A stretch of DNA of 64,000 nucleotides, from positions 62,001-126,000 of the forward strand of contig JASBVF010000027.1 in the NCBI GenBank assembly GCA_030147525.1, in the 5' to 3' direction. The stretch comes from Bacteroidota bacterium. Lineage in GTDB: Bacteria > Bacteroidota > Bacteroidia > Chitinophagales > Saprospiraceae. Numbering within the stretch: position 1 is the first letter of the stretch; each line of letters opens with the position of its first letter. The notes under the pieces were generated by a model that was not told where the DNA came from, made no database searches, and worked only from the letters and a program-made list of their open reading frames with translations. Position numbers and translations under genes: made by a program. Positions 21,001 through 28,789 of the stretch are shown piece by piece.

Positions 21001-22316
21001 TACAGCGGCCGTTGGCCACCGTCGTGATTGGCGGGCTGATAACTGCGACCTTTTTGACACTGGTGGTCTTGCCGATTCTGTACAGTTGGCTGGCGAAATG
21101 GCAGGAACGGAAACTTTCCTCCAAACTGCCCCCGGCCGGGGCGATGGTTTTGCTGCCCCTGCTGTTCTTCGGCTTGCAAACACAGGCCCAGCAGAGGCCC
21201 ATCACGGCTGATGAAGCGGTCCAAATGGCACTGGCCAACCACCCCTCCGTCCGGGCTGCCGGGCTACAAATCCAGACCAGCCAGGCCCTGCAAAACCTGC
21301 CGTACAGCCCCGGGACGACGGAAATCAACTACCAGGGCGACGGGCTGTTCCGGGAAAACGGGCAGCGGGTCAACCAGGTAGGTTTTCTGCAAAACCTGCC
21401 CAACCCGGCCGTCAACAAAGCCCACAATGCGCTCCAGGACGAGGTGGTGAAATCGAACACCCTGCAAAAGTCGCTGACCGAAAGCGAACTGCGCCTCCAG
21501 GTGCGGCAGGTTTACTTCGACCTCCAGCAAAAAATGGAACTGAGGGCGCTTTACCAACAGCTTGCCCGTACTTATTCCGGCTATTTTGAAATAGCAAAAA
21601 AACGGGTGGACGTGGGCGCCGCCAATGCCATCGAGACGCTCACCATCCAGTCGGCCATGAACGAGTACAGGCTGTTGGAGCGGCAGGCCGGCATGGAAAT
21701 ATCCACCCTGGAGCAGCAGCTCAAGGTGCTGCTGAACACGGACGAAAACGTGACCGCCACCGATAGTTTGCAGATGCTCCCTTACGCCCCGCAAGCTGAC
21801 ATCAACACCTTGCGCGTACAGTTGGCACAACAGGAAGTGGAGGTGGAACAAGCCCTCGTGCCGGTGATTAAATCGGGCATGAATCCCAGTTTCAACATCG
21901 GCTATGCCGCCCAGAACTACTTCGACGGCGGGTGGCTGTACGGGGCACAGGCAGGGGTGCAGGTCCCATTATTCAACAAGCCGGTAAAAAAACGGCTGGA
22001 AGCCCAGCAGTTGCAGGTGGAAGTGGCCAACGCCCGCTACGAAGCTGAACGGTTGGGCGCCGGGCGGCAGTTGCTCTCCGTTGACAATTCCATCCGGCTC
22101 TATGCGGAGGGGGCCAATTATTACCGGGAACAGCTTTCGACCATCAACCCGGAAATCGAGCGGATATCCGAACTGAACTACCACGCGGGTGAAATATCCT
22201 ACCTCGAACTGCTCAACACCCTGAAACTGCTGGCCAGCAACAACAAGGGCTACTGGGAACAGGTGCTGGCGCACAACCAGTCCGTTGCGCTTTATCAATT
22301 TCTTTCAAATCAATAA
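18006..22316 (+). CDS. CusA/CzcA-type metal efflux RND permease fused to outer-membrane factor
   Basis: A 1436-residue fusion. Residues 1 to about 1040 are a heavy-metal-efflux RND pump: N-terminal helix, porter domains, and in TM4 the proton-relay motif DFGLIVDGAVIIVEAIVHR, typical of CusA/CzcA. Residues about 1047-1063 form a signal-peptide-like hydrophobic segment (MVLLPLLFFGLQTQAQQ). The remainder is a TolC/CzcC-type outer-membrane factor (ADEAVQMALANHPSVRAAG, LRLQVRQVYFDLQQ and a second repeat). The pump expels Cu+/Ag+ or Zn/Co/Cd across both membranes with the adaptor encoded next. The fused arrangement of about 1440 residues is known in Bacteroidota. The metal cannot be fixed from sequence alone. 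Confidence 0.9.
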   Translation: MFDKIIAYSIQNKFVVGLLVAALIVWGLFSLRQLPIDAVPDITNNQVQVITISPTLATQEVEQFITTPIELSLQNIQQLVEIRSISRFGLSVVTVVFEEKMDVYLARQLVGEYLKEAESNIPAGLGTPEMAPISTGLGEIYQYVVRPEEGYEDKFTPTDLRTIQDWIVRRQLSGIEGVVEVNTMGGFLKQYEVAVNPNMLKSIGISITDVFDALENSNENTGGAYIEKNPSTYYIRTNGIAKTLTDIENIVVDVRNGRPILIKDVATVQFGKAPRYGALTRDGEEAVGGRVMMLKGANSAAVTDRVKERVVQIQKSLPEGVVIEPYLVRDKLVSTAIGTVKTNLIEGGLIVIFILVLMLGNWRAGLIVASVIPLSMLFAVSMMNVLGISANLMSLGAIDFGLIVDGAVIIVEAIVHRLQVGFAGQKLTAAQMDKEVQTASIKIRSSAAFGEIIILMVYIPILALVGIEGKMFKPMAETVMLAIGGALVLSLTYVPMMAALFLNKKVSDKKTIADRIIAFNQRLYTPVLRLALRFKAAFVLATVALFAISLFVFSRMGGEFIPTLEEGDLAMQQILPPGTSLSQSIEMSKMIQKKLMAEFPEIEDIVTNIGAAEIPTDPMPVEIGDYVMVMKPKEEWTSASTRQEMFEKIEESLSVIPGVGYEFSQPIQLRFNELMTGSKADIAIKLYGQDLDLLYSKAKEAEKVITKIDGVGTVNVEQTIGMPQIIINFKYDKMAQYGLQVKEVNQVVRAAFAGESAGIVYEGERRFDLVVRLDESYRQDLDNVQNLYITLDNGTQVPLQAVADVELIDAPMQISRENTNRRIVIGVNVGDTDVETLVEKIQTSLDANIELPSGYYFTYGGQFENLKAANARLMIAVPIALALIFILLFFTFGSLSQAALIFTAIPLSAIGGIWALELRGMPFSISAGIGFIALFGVAVLNGIVLIGYFNQLKSEGVTDIRERIIKGTSVRLRPVLMTASVASLGFLPMALSNSGGAEVQRPLATVVIGGLITATFLTLVVLPILYSWLAKWQERKLSSKLPPAGAMVLLPLLFFGLQTQAQQRPITADEAVQMALANHPSVRAAGLQIQTSQALQNLPYSPGTTEINYQGDGLFRENGQRVNQVGFLQNLPNPAVNKAHNALQDEVVKSNTLQKSLTESELRLQVRQVYFDLQQKMELRALYQQLARTYSGYFEIAKKRVDVGAANAIETLTIQSAMNEYRLLERQAGMEISTLEQQLKVLLNTDENVTATDSLQMLPYAPQADINTLRVQLAQQEVEVEQALVPVIKSGMNPSFNIGYAAQNYFDGGWLYGAQAGVQVPLFNKPVKKRLEAQQLQVEVANARYEAERLGAGRQLLSVDNSIRLYAEGANYYREQLSTINPEIERISELNYHAGEISYLELLNTLKLLASNNKGYWEQVLAHNQSVALYQFLSNQ

Positions 22317-22330
22317 AATCATTTTTCAAG

Positions 22331-23551
22331 ATGAAAATCATAAATAATTCAATCCTGTCAATCTTGTTCGTAACGGCCCTGCTGCTGCTCTTTTCCTGCG
22401 GCGGCGGGCACACCGAAGGCGACGGCCACAATCACGGCGATGAAGCGGAAGCAGGGGCACACGCCGGGGAAGAGGAGCATCAGGAAGGGGAAATCCACCT
22501 CACGCCGGAACAGATAAAAACCATGAACATCCAGTTCGGCGGCGTTTCACAAATCAAAATCAACGACTTCGTGAGCGCAACGGGGACGTTGGGCCTGCCC
22601 CCGAATGCCCTGACTTCCGTGAGCGCAAAAGCAAGCGGTTTTATCAAAGACAGCAAAAAGTACGTGGAGGGCATGTACGTGAAAAAGGGCGTGGTCATGG
22701 CCTATCTGGAAAACCCGGAGTTCATCCAGCACCAACGGGAATACCTCGAAACGGCCGCCGAACTGACCTACCTGCGCCAGGAACTCGAACGCCAGCAGAC
22801 GCTGGTGGATGCCAATGCCGGGGTGAAAAAAAACCTGCAAAAACTGCAATCGGAGGTCGGTGTGAAAACGGCCACCCTGAAAGGGATTGGCAAGCAACTG
22901 GCCTACCTGGGCATCAACGTCTCCGGCCTGTCGCCCGACAACATCGTAGAGCGGATTGCCATCGTCGCCCCCATGACGGGCTACATTACTTCCATCAAAA
23001 TGCACGACGGCATGTACGTCACCCCCGAACTGGAACTCATGGAGATTGTCAACGAAGACCACCTGCACCTCGAACTGGATGTTTTTGAAAAAGACATTGC
23101 CCAGGTGAAGGAAGGGCAACGAATCAGCTACACCGTCCCGGCCTTGGGCAATACGGTGTACGAGGGCGAAGTGAACATCATTGGCAAGGAGTTCAATACC
23201 GCCAACAAGACCGTCCGCATCCATGGGCACCTGGAAAAGGTGCGCCCAAAATTCATCAAAGACCTGTTCATCGAGGCCAAAATCTGGCTCACCGACCAGA
23301 CGGTCCAGGCCGTTCCGGAAAAAGCGGTCATTAAAGATGGGGCCTCCTCCTATGTCTATGTGGCAAACGACCAGCAGGGTGGCGATGAGGTCAAATTTGA
23401 AAAAGTGATGGTCATCCCAGGCGTCACTGACAAAGGTTTCACCTCCATCAAGCTGCTTGATTCGATACCCGCTGGGATGAAAATCGTGACCGAGGGGGCA
23501 TTCTTCGTGTATGCCCAGTCGAAAGCGGGGGAATTGGAGCACGAGCATTGA
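22331..23551 (+). CDS. Efflux RND periplasmic adaptor (CusB/CzcB-type lipoprotein)
   Basis: A 406-residue membrane-fusion protein. A lipoprotein signal (LLLLFSCGG, lipid Cys about 23) leads into a His/Glu-rich stretch (GHTEGDGHNHGDEAEAGAHA) likely to bind divalent metal. A barrel-sandwich hybrid domain (VSAKASGFIKDSKKYVEGMYVKKG), an alpha-hairpin (about 140-200) with coiled-coil heptads, a beta-barrel and a membrane-proximal domain follow. It links the RND part of the fused pump to its outer-membrane factor in the periplasm. It starts 14 bases after the pump gene. The His-rich N-terminus is common in Czc/Cus adaptors and favours Zn/Co/Cd or Cu. Confidence 0.9.
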   Translation: MKIINNSILSILFVTALLLLFSCGGGHTEGDGHNHGDEAEAGAHAGEEEHQEGEIHLTPEQIKTMNIQFGGVSQIKINDFVSATGTLGLPPNALTSVSAKASGFIKDSKKYVEGMYVKKGVVMAYLENPEFIQHQREYLETAAELTYLRQELERQQTLVDANAGVKKNLQKLQSEVGVKTATLKGIGKQLAYLGINVSGLSPDNIVERIAIVAPMTGYITSIKMHDGMYVTPELELMEIVNEDHLHLELDVFEKDIAQVKEGQRISYTVPALGNTVYEGEVNIIGKEFNTANKTVRIHGHLEKVRPKFIKDLFIEAKIWLTDQTVQAVPEKAVIKDGASSYVYVANDQQGGDEVKFEKVMVIPGVTDKGFTSIKLLDSIPAGMKIVTEGAFFVYAQSKAGELEHEH

Positions 23552-23557
23552 CCGAAC

Positions 23558-23599
23558 GCCCGGTGGCCGTTCCCACGGGGCTGCCACCAGGCCTGTTTT
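23558..23599 (+). terminator. Hairpin with T-run between adaptor and PII gene
   Basis: A 10-bp stem with one mismatch (23558-23567 with 23583-23592), a 15-base loop, and TTTTT at 23595-23599. It likely attenuates transcription so that the PII-like protein and CDF gene are made at a lower level than the pump. Confidence 0.6.
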
Positions 23600-23621
23600 T
23601 CATTTTAAAACGGAAAAAAAC

Positions 23622-23960
23622 ATGAAAGAAATAAAAGCATTCATCAAGCCATCGAGGGTCACCAATGTGGTGGAAGCCCTCGAAAAAGCAGGCTTCGACA
23701 GCCTGACCATCTCCAAAGGCGAAGGCACGGGCACCCACGAGCGCCCCGATGCCAGCCTCGATTTGGAGTTCTTTTTCACCAACAGCCAAATCATCAAACT
23801 GGAACTGGTCTGCCAGAACGAGGAAGCCCAAAATGCCATCCGGTTGATTTGCGAAAACGCCCGCTCGCCCGAACCCGGCGACGGCATCATCTACCTGACC
23901 GAAATTGAGGATGCCTACCGGATAAAAACGGGGGAATCGCTTAAGCGGTATGATTTGTAA
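23622..23960 (+). CDS. PII-like regulator linked to heavy-metal efflux (PII-NG type)
   Basis: The start ATG 23622 (MKEIKAFIKPSRVTNVVEAL) is chosen because it gives the canonical PII N-terminus; the longer frame from 23511 overlaps the adaptor gene. The 112-residue protein keeps the GlnB/GlnK core (first beta-alpha unit, late GDGIIYLTEIEDAYRIKTGE). The T-loop region (GTGTHERPDASLDLEF) lacks the Tyr that is uridylylated in GlnB. PII proteins of this divergent group are known to cluster with CBA-type heavy-metal efflux genes (named PII-NG in the literature). It probably tunes the efflux pump or a transporter in response to nucleotide or metal status. Confidence 0.85.
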   Translation: MKEIKAFIKPSRVTNVVEALEKAGFDSLTISKGEGTGTHERPDASLDLEFFFTNSQIIKLELVCQNEEAQNAIRLICENARSPEPGDGIIYLTEIEDAYRIKTGESLKRYDL

Positions 23961-24008
23961 AGAGAGGGTGCCATAAATCTTGAAATCAAAAGGAGTTCTG
24001 TTTTGCGG

Positions 24009-24045
24009 GAAAGCTACATGAACATTCATTCAGCAAGTAGCTTTC
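24009..24045. promoter_or_regulatory. 9-bp inverted repeat upstream of the CDF gene
   Basis: GAAAGCTAC (24009-24017) and GTAGCTTTC (24037-24045) form a perfect inverted repeat with a 19-base loop, 22 bases before the CDF start. It may be an operator or a stem-loop in the leader. No TAnnTTTG element is seen beside it. Confidence 0.45.
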
Positions 24046-24067
24046 AACAACTACTAAATCTGAAGAA

Positions 24068-24862
24068 ATGGAAAAAACCATTTTCAAAATCCCCGGCATG
24101 GACTGCCCTTCCGAGGAACAGCTCATCCGCCTGAAACTGGAGCCGGTAAAAGCGGTGCAGTTCCTGCAATTCGACCTCGCAGGACGCAAGCTCACGGTAT
24201 ATCACGAAAACAGCCTCACGGTCATCGAGCAATCGTTGGCAGGTCTTAATCTGGGCGCCGAACGTCTTTCCTCCCAATCGGCGGAAGCGTTGCCCGGCAA
24301 CGAAAAACCGGCGGCTGAAAGCAGGCTTCTCTGGATGGTGCTCGCCATCAATGGCGCTTTTTTTATAATAGAAATGGCAACAGGGCTGATTTCCGGTTCC
24401 ATGGGCCTGGTGGCCGACTCGCTGGACATGCTGGCGGATGCCATCGTCTATGGATTGAGCCTCTGGGCGGTGGGCAAGGCATACAGTTCCAAGCAACGGG
24501 TCGCCACGGTCAGCGGCTATTTTCAGCTTGCGTTAGCCCTGCTCGGCATCGTTGAAACGGTGCGGCGGTTTTTGGGTCAGGGCGACGTGCCGGCATTTCA
24601 GACCATGATAGTCATTTCCTTGCTCGCCCTGGCGGGAAATGCCGCCTCGCTTTGGCTGCTCAACCGCTCCCGGAGCGGGGAGGCGCACATCCAGGCCAGT
24701 AAGATTTTTACCTCAAACGATGTCGTCATCAACATCGGGGTGATTATCGCCGGGGTACTGGTTTATCTGACATCTTCCCGCCTGCCCGACCTCGTGGTGG
24801 GGAGCATCGTTTTTCTAATCGTCATCCGGGGGGCTTTCAGGATATTGAAGCTGGGGAAATGA
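24068..24862 (+). CDS. Cation-diffusion-facilitator-type transporter with HMA-like N-terminus
   Basis: A 264-residue protein. Residues 1-70 look like a degenerate HMA fold (PGMDCPSEEQLIRLKLE, one Cys only). From about residue 95 there are six hydrophobic helices with SGSMGLVADSLDMLADAIVYGLSL, the TM2 motif of CDF transporters (DSLDMLAD), and SNDVVINIGVIIAGVL for TM5. CDF proteins exchange Zn2+, Co2+, Cd2+ or Fe2+ for protons. Asp instead of His in TM2 (DxxxD) and Asn-Asp in TM5 resemble variants that carry metals other than zinc. The usual C-terminal cytoplasmic domain is absent. It follows the PII-like gene and precedes a MerT-like fusion. Confidence 0.8.
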   Translation: MEKTIFKIPGMDCPSEEQLIRLKLEPVKAVQFLQFDLAGRKLTVYHENSLTVIEQSLAGLNLGAERLSSQSAEALPGNEKPAAESRLLWMVLAINGAFFIIEMATGLISGSMGLVADSLDMLADAIVYGLSLWAVGKAYSSKQRVATVSGYFQLALALLGIVETVRRFLGQGDVPAFQTMIVISLLALAGNAASLWLLNRSRSGEAHIQASKIFTSNDVVINIGVIIAGVLVYLTSSRLPDLVVGSIVFLIVIRGAFRILKLGK

Positions 24863-24888
24863 CCACAGGAAATAGCAATTTTTAGACT

Positions 24889-25320
24889 ATGAAAAATTCA
24901 ACCACCATCATCGGTAGTGCCGCCGCACTCGTGCTGGCAACAAGTTGTTGTTGGCTGCCGTGGCTCGCCCTCGCATTCGGCGGTGCTGCCGGGCTATCAT
25001 CTCTTACAGTGGGATTGGAAAAATGGAGCGGCTTGTTCATGGCGCTCGGCATTGCATTGGCAGCTTGGTCGGGCTGGCAATTATGGCAGAAAAGAAAGAC
25101 AGCCCCATCAGCAGGAAACATTGTGCTGAAAAGCAGGCTAATCTGTCCAGACTGCGGTTTCCAAAAAACGGAAAACATGCCCACCGATGCCTGTCAGTTT
25201 TTCTACGAATGTGAAAACTGCCACAGCCTGTTGAAGCCCAAACCTGGCGACTGTTGTGTATTTTGCAGTTATGGCGATGTGAAGTGCCCACCAGTGCAGG
25301 CAGGACATAATTGTTGTTGA
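24889..25320 (+). CDS. MerT-like membrane segment fused to GDCCVxC domain
   Basis: A 143-residue protein. The N-terminal half has two membrane helices, the first with ATSCCWLPWLALAFGGAAGL, the vicinal Cys pair typical of MerT/MerC-type mercury transporters. The C-terminal half is a Cys-rich domain: LICPDCGFQKTENMPTDACQ, ECENCHSLL, GDCCVFCSYGDVKCPP and a final HNCC. The latter matches the GDCCVxC domain family, normally a small stand-alone (seleno)protein. Here all positions are Cys. The fusion suggests that a metal ion entering through the membrane part is passed to a multi-thiol acceptor. It ends the efflux gene string. Confidence 0.8.
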   Translation: MKNSTTIIGSAAALVLATSCCWLPWLALAFGGAAGLSSLTVGLEKWSGLFMALGIALAAWSGWQLWQKRKTAPSAGNIVLKSRLICPDCGFQKTENMPTDACQFFYECENCHSLLKPKPGDCCVFCSYGDVKCPPVQAGHNCC

Positions 25321-25338
25321 ATCTTAAAATCCACCATC

Positions 25339-27102
25339 ATGAAAAAACTTTTTTACACCTTCCTGTTTTCGGCGGCCATTTTGGCTCCCGCCTTTTCGCA
25401 AGACGAGCCACTCCCCAGAGGCTTTTCCCCGGAAGAACTTATCTGGCTTTCAGAAAACAAGCCCGTACCCGGCGCTGCCGCCTTCGGCATCACCGACCCG
25501 CCCTCGCTGCCCGTCCGGGCAATGGCGGAATGGGAAGAAATGCAAGCGATGGTCGTCACCTGGCGCAGCTACAAGCCCATCCTGGCGCAAATCGTGCAGG
25601 CGGCGAAAGAAGAAGTCCGGGTCGTCATTGTCAACAGCAACCTTGCTACTTGCCAGAACGAACTGACGGGCTTCGGCGTGGATTGGCAATCGGGCAACGT
25701 AGAATTCCTGCAAGCGCCGAGCAACAGCGTCTGGATTAGGGACTACGGCGCAAACCCCATTTACCTGAACGGCGTGGACTCGCTGGCGCTGGTGGACTGG
25801 ATTTACAACCGCCCCCGCCCGCTCGACGACATCATCCCCGATGCGGTGGGCGACTATTTCGGGCTGCCGGTTTACAGTACTACCGTAGCGCCATACGACC
25901 TGACGCACCCCGGCGGCAATAATTTCTCGGATGGTATGGGGACTAATTTTTCCTCCAAATTAATCCTCGATGAAAACGGGCCGCTCAACCAGTGGGGCAC
26001 AAGCAACCACACCGAGGAAGGCGTGGACAGCATCATGGAGCGGTTCTATGGCATTGACCGATATGTCAAATTCACCAACCTGCCCTACGACGGCATCCAC
26101 CACATTGACATGCACATGAAGCTGCTGAACGAAACGACCCTGCTCGTCGGCGAATACCCGGAGGGGGTGCCCGACCGGGCGCAAATCGAGGCGAACATCC
26201 AGTATCTGCTCGACAACTTCACCACGCCGTTTGGAACGCCTTACAAGGTGGTGCGCATCCCGATGCCGCCCGAGAACGGTCAGTATCCAAGTGGTGGGGC
26301 GGCGCTACGCACCTATGTCAACTCGTTCATCGTCAACAAAACCGTGCTGCTGCCGACCTACGAACTGCAATACGACACGACGGCGCTGCGCATCTGGCAT
26401 GAGGCCATGCCCGGTTACAATATCGTGGGCATCAACTGCAACAGCATCATTGACGCAGGCGGCGCTATCCACTGCATCGTGAAAGAGGTGGGGGTGCAAG
26501 ACCCACTCCTCATCCAACACAACCCCTTGGAGGACATCACCGACATCAACCCGCCCTCTTATGAGGTGAACGCCTGGATACGCCACCGCAGCGGCATTGC
26601 CGGGGCGACGGTTTTTTACACCACGGATACCACTGCTGCCTATCAAAGCCTCGACATGGCGCTCATTGAGCCGGACAGCAACCGCTGGTCGGCTTTCATC
26701 CCGCAGCAGCCGGAAGGTTCGACGGTGTATTACTACATCCACTCCATTGCCAATTCCGGCAAGCAGGTCGTGCGCCCGCTGGTTGCACCGGAGGGCTATT
26801 TTGACTTTTATATTTATCCGGCGACGGCGGCGGAGGAAGTGCCAACATCCTCGCTCGGCAAGGTTTTCCCCAACCCGGCGGGCGCCCTGACCTGTATCCC
26901 GGTAGAGGCTACCATTGCTGGGGAAGCCGTCATCGAAATCAGCGACCTGTTGGGCAGGAAGGTAGAGACGGTTTTTTCGGGAAAACTTCCGGCGGGCGTT
27001 TCCCGGCACTACTTCCGGGCGGACAGGCTGGCATCGGGCGTCTATCAGGTCGTGCTGCGCAGCGAAGGCGGCGTGCAGGCGCAAAAAGTCATTGTCAAAT
27101 GA
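25339..27102 (+). CDS. Secreted agmatine-deiminase/PAD-like protein with T9SS tail
   Basis: A 587-residue secreted protein (signal peptide 1-20). Residues about 55-400 form a pentein-fold deiminase: SVWIRDYGANPIYL (catalytic Asp region), THPGGNNFSDGMG, GIHHIDMHMKLL (His-Asp), and the Cys motif DAGGAIHCIVKEV, corresponding to the GGGxxHC nucleophile of agmatine deiminase and Porphyromonas PAD. A beta-sandwich follows, then a T9SS type A sorting domain (VFPNPAGALTCIPV onward). It could deiminate agmatine or peptidyl-arginine outside the cell. It sits between the metal genes and a second T9SS protein; no link to metal handling is evident. Confidence 0.85.
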   Translation: MKKLFYTFLFSAAILAPAFSQDEPLPRGFSPEELIWLSENKPVPGAAAFGITDPPSLPVRAMAEWEEMQAMVVTWRSYKPILAQIVQAAKEEVRVVIVNSNLATCQNELTGFGVDWQSGNVEFLQAPSNSVWIRDYGANPIYLNGVDSLALVDWIYNRPRPLDDIIPDAVGDYFGLPVYSTTVAPYDLTHPGGNNFSDGMGTNFSSKLILDENGPLNQWGTSNHTEEGVDSIMERFYGIDRYVKFTNLPYDGIHHIDMHMKLLNETTLLVGEYPEGVPDRAQIEANIQYLLDNFTTPFGTPYKVVRIPMPPENGQYPSGGAALRTYVNSFIVNKTVLLPTYELQYDTTALRIWHEAMPGYNIVGINCNSIIDAGGAIHCIVKEVGVQDPLLIQHNPLEDITDINPPSYEVNAWIRHRSGIAGATVFYTTDTTAAYQSLDMALIEPDSNRWSAFIPQQPEGSTVYYYIHSIANSGKQVVRPLVAPEGYFDFYIYPATAAEEVPTSSLGKVFPNPAGALTCIPVEATIAGEAVIEISDLLGRKVETVFSGKLPAGVSRHYFRADRLASGVYQVVLRSEGGVQAQKVIVK

Positions 27103-27135
27103 GCAACCATATTTCTTCACTTTTAAAATCATCCA

Positions 27136-27825
27136 ATGATGAAAAAACTGGCCATACTTTTCACCGCCCTGCTTGCCTGCGCCATTGCTTCCGGGCAGGA
27201 TGAAATTTGGATAAACCCCGATACCGCCTACGCAGCGGCGGATGCAACGGCGGCAGAAATCGAAGCCGTCTCGTCCATTTACAATGCCTCCGGTTTCGAA
27301 CTGGACGTGGACTGGCAGTGGAACTCCATCGAGCTACCGCCCGGCTGGAGCGTTGAGTTTTGTGAGAATAATGGCTGCTTCCCCATTTCAGCGGATACGA
27401 TTTTTTCTTTGAACTTTGATGAAACAGTACCAGTGAGTGCCATTTTTCATCCCAATGGGATACCCGGTACCGGCAAGGTGATAATCAGGCTGTACTCGGC
27501 CAGCCCGGGGATTCACATTGAGGAGAGGTTGATTTTTATCGCCACCGCAACGGGCCCGAACGCAACAGTGGAAAATGGAGCGGATGCTGGCATCACCCTT
27601 TTCCCAATTCCAGTTACCGATGAACTGACGGTCGTGGCCGCCGATGCCAATTTCAAGGGAAGCTGGACGGTGGCGGACGCTGCCGGGCAAACGGTGCTGA
27701 CCCGTGCTGATGCGCCGCCGTCAGGGCATTTGGATGTCTCCACGCTGCCGCCGGGTATGTACTTCCTGATTGTGCGGACGGAAGTAGGACGGCTCGTGGC
27801 TGCAAAAAAGTTTTCCGTACAGTAG
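27136..27825 (+). CDS. Small secreted protein with T9SS type A sorting domain
   Basis: A 229-residue protein with a signal peptide (MMKKLAILFTALLACAIASG), a beta-rich N-terminal domain (about 25-145) of Ig-like character with two Cys (FCENNGCFP) that may form a disulfide, and a C-terminal T9SS sorting domain (ITLFPIPVTDELTVVA, PPGMYFLIVRTEVGRLVAAKKF). No enzyme motif is visible. It is 33 bases after the deiminase-like gene and probably cotranscribed, so the two may work together outside the cell. Confidence 0.75.
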   Translation: MMKKLAILFTALLACAIASGQDEIWINPDTAYAAADATAAEIEAVSSIYNASGFELDVDWQWNSIELPPGWSVEFCENNGCFPISADTIFSLNFDETVPVSAIFHPNGIPGTGKVIIRLYSASPGIHIEERLIFIATATGPNATVENGADAGITLFPIPVTDELTVVAADANFKGSWTVADAAGQTVLTRADAPPSGHLDVSTLPPGMYFLIVRTEVGRLVAAKKFSVQ

Positions 27826-28089
27826 GCCTGTTTTTTTAAACCACCGCTGACCTTTAAAAATATAGGGTTTTAGGGTTTTGCAGCGGCATCCGCAGCTTCC
27901 CATGCTGTCGGCCGCTGCCTTTGAAAAAATGGTTTTTTGGGGTTAATTAAGCTGGTAAGCGGTGGCCTCCCTCCCTGTGAGGGGGCCGCCGCCCCTTGCT
28001 TTTCGGAACGAAATGGAAACCAAAAAAATGAAAGGATACTTGCCACGGAGGCAAATGCCGGCGGCGGGAAGACCTCTATCTATACAATC

Positions 28090-28701
28090 ATGGTGTATCC
28101 AGACAGCAAGATACTGAACCAGGTTTCTGCCTATGTGGAAGGACTGCTGCGCAACCGGTTGCCGGAAGGGCATATTTTCCACAACCTGAACCATACCCGT
28201 TTGGTCGTGCAGGCCGCCGGGGAAATATGCGGCTTTATGTCCGTTTCAAAACCCGAACAGGAAATCGTGCTGATTGCCGCCTGGTTCCACGATGCCGGCC
28301 ATGTGGTTATCTGCGACGGGCACGAAGAGGAAAGCAAACGGATGGCAGGGCAATTCTTAAAAGAAGCCAATTACCCTGCCCCAAAAATCGAAAAAGTGTT
28401 GGAATGCATTGAAGCAACGAAGGTGCCCCAACGCCCTGCGGACATACTTGGCGAGATACTTTGCGATGCCGATTTATACCATCTGGCAGCCAACGACTAT
28501 TTTATGTCGCTTGACCAGTTGAGGGAGGAGTGGTCCCAGATTAAAAACGAAAATTATACGGATGCAGATTGGTTTCAATTAAACCTGCATTTTTTACAGG
28601 CACACCAATATTTTACTGGTTACGGCAGAGCGGTGTTGGAGGGGAGAAAACATGCTGCTATCGAGGTGTTGGAAATGTCCTGTAAGTTTTACGGGCAATA
28701 A
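28090..28701 (+). CDS. HD-domain phosphohydrolase-like protein
   Basis: The start ATG 28090 (MVYPDSKILNQVSAYVEGLL) is favoured; the in-frame extension to 27937 reads low-complexity, intergenic-looking sequence. The 203-residue protein has an HD fold: NHTRLVVQAAGEI, WFHDAGHVVICDGHEEES, a helix with ECIEATKVP, and CDADLYHLAANDYF, giving the H...HD...D set of metal ligands. HD proteins hydrolyse phosphate esters, including nucleotides and signalling nucleotides. The upstream 260 bases carry an imperfect GC hairpin and no gene. A Crp/Fnr regulator follows on the same strand. Confidence 0.8.
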   Translation: MVYPDSKILNQVSAYVEGLLRNRLPEGHIFHNLNHTRLVVQAAGEICGFMSVSKPEQEIVLIAAWFHDAGHVVICDGHEEESKRMAGQFLKEANYPAPKIEKVLECIEATKVPQRPADILGEILCDADLYHLAANDYFMSLDQLREEWSQIKNENYTDADWFQLNLHFLQAHQYFTGYGRAVLEGRKHAAIEVLEMSCKFYGQ

Positions 28702-28730
28702 GTGCGACCGAAGAACTTCTTCATAATTAG

Positions 28731-28772
28731 TGCAGCGGCTATGCTGAAAGAATGATGCAGGAAGCCGCTGCA
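28731..28772. promoter_or_regulatory. 10-bp inverted repeat before the crp-like gene
   Basis: TGCAGCGGCT (28731-28740) and its exact complement AGCCGCTGCA (28763-28772) enclose 22 bases. A near-match CAATTTTG to the -7 element overlaps its right end (28771-28778). It may be an operator for the Crp/Fnr-type gene that starts at 28790. Confidence 0.5.
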
Positions 28773-28789
28773 ATTTTGTAAATATTTTT

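Noticed and set aside
18519-21851. Long minus-strand frames opposite the fused CusA-OMF gene
   Set aside because: They are shadows of the coding strand's third-position GC bias; no start signals or domains.
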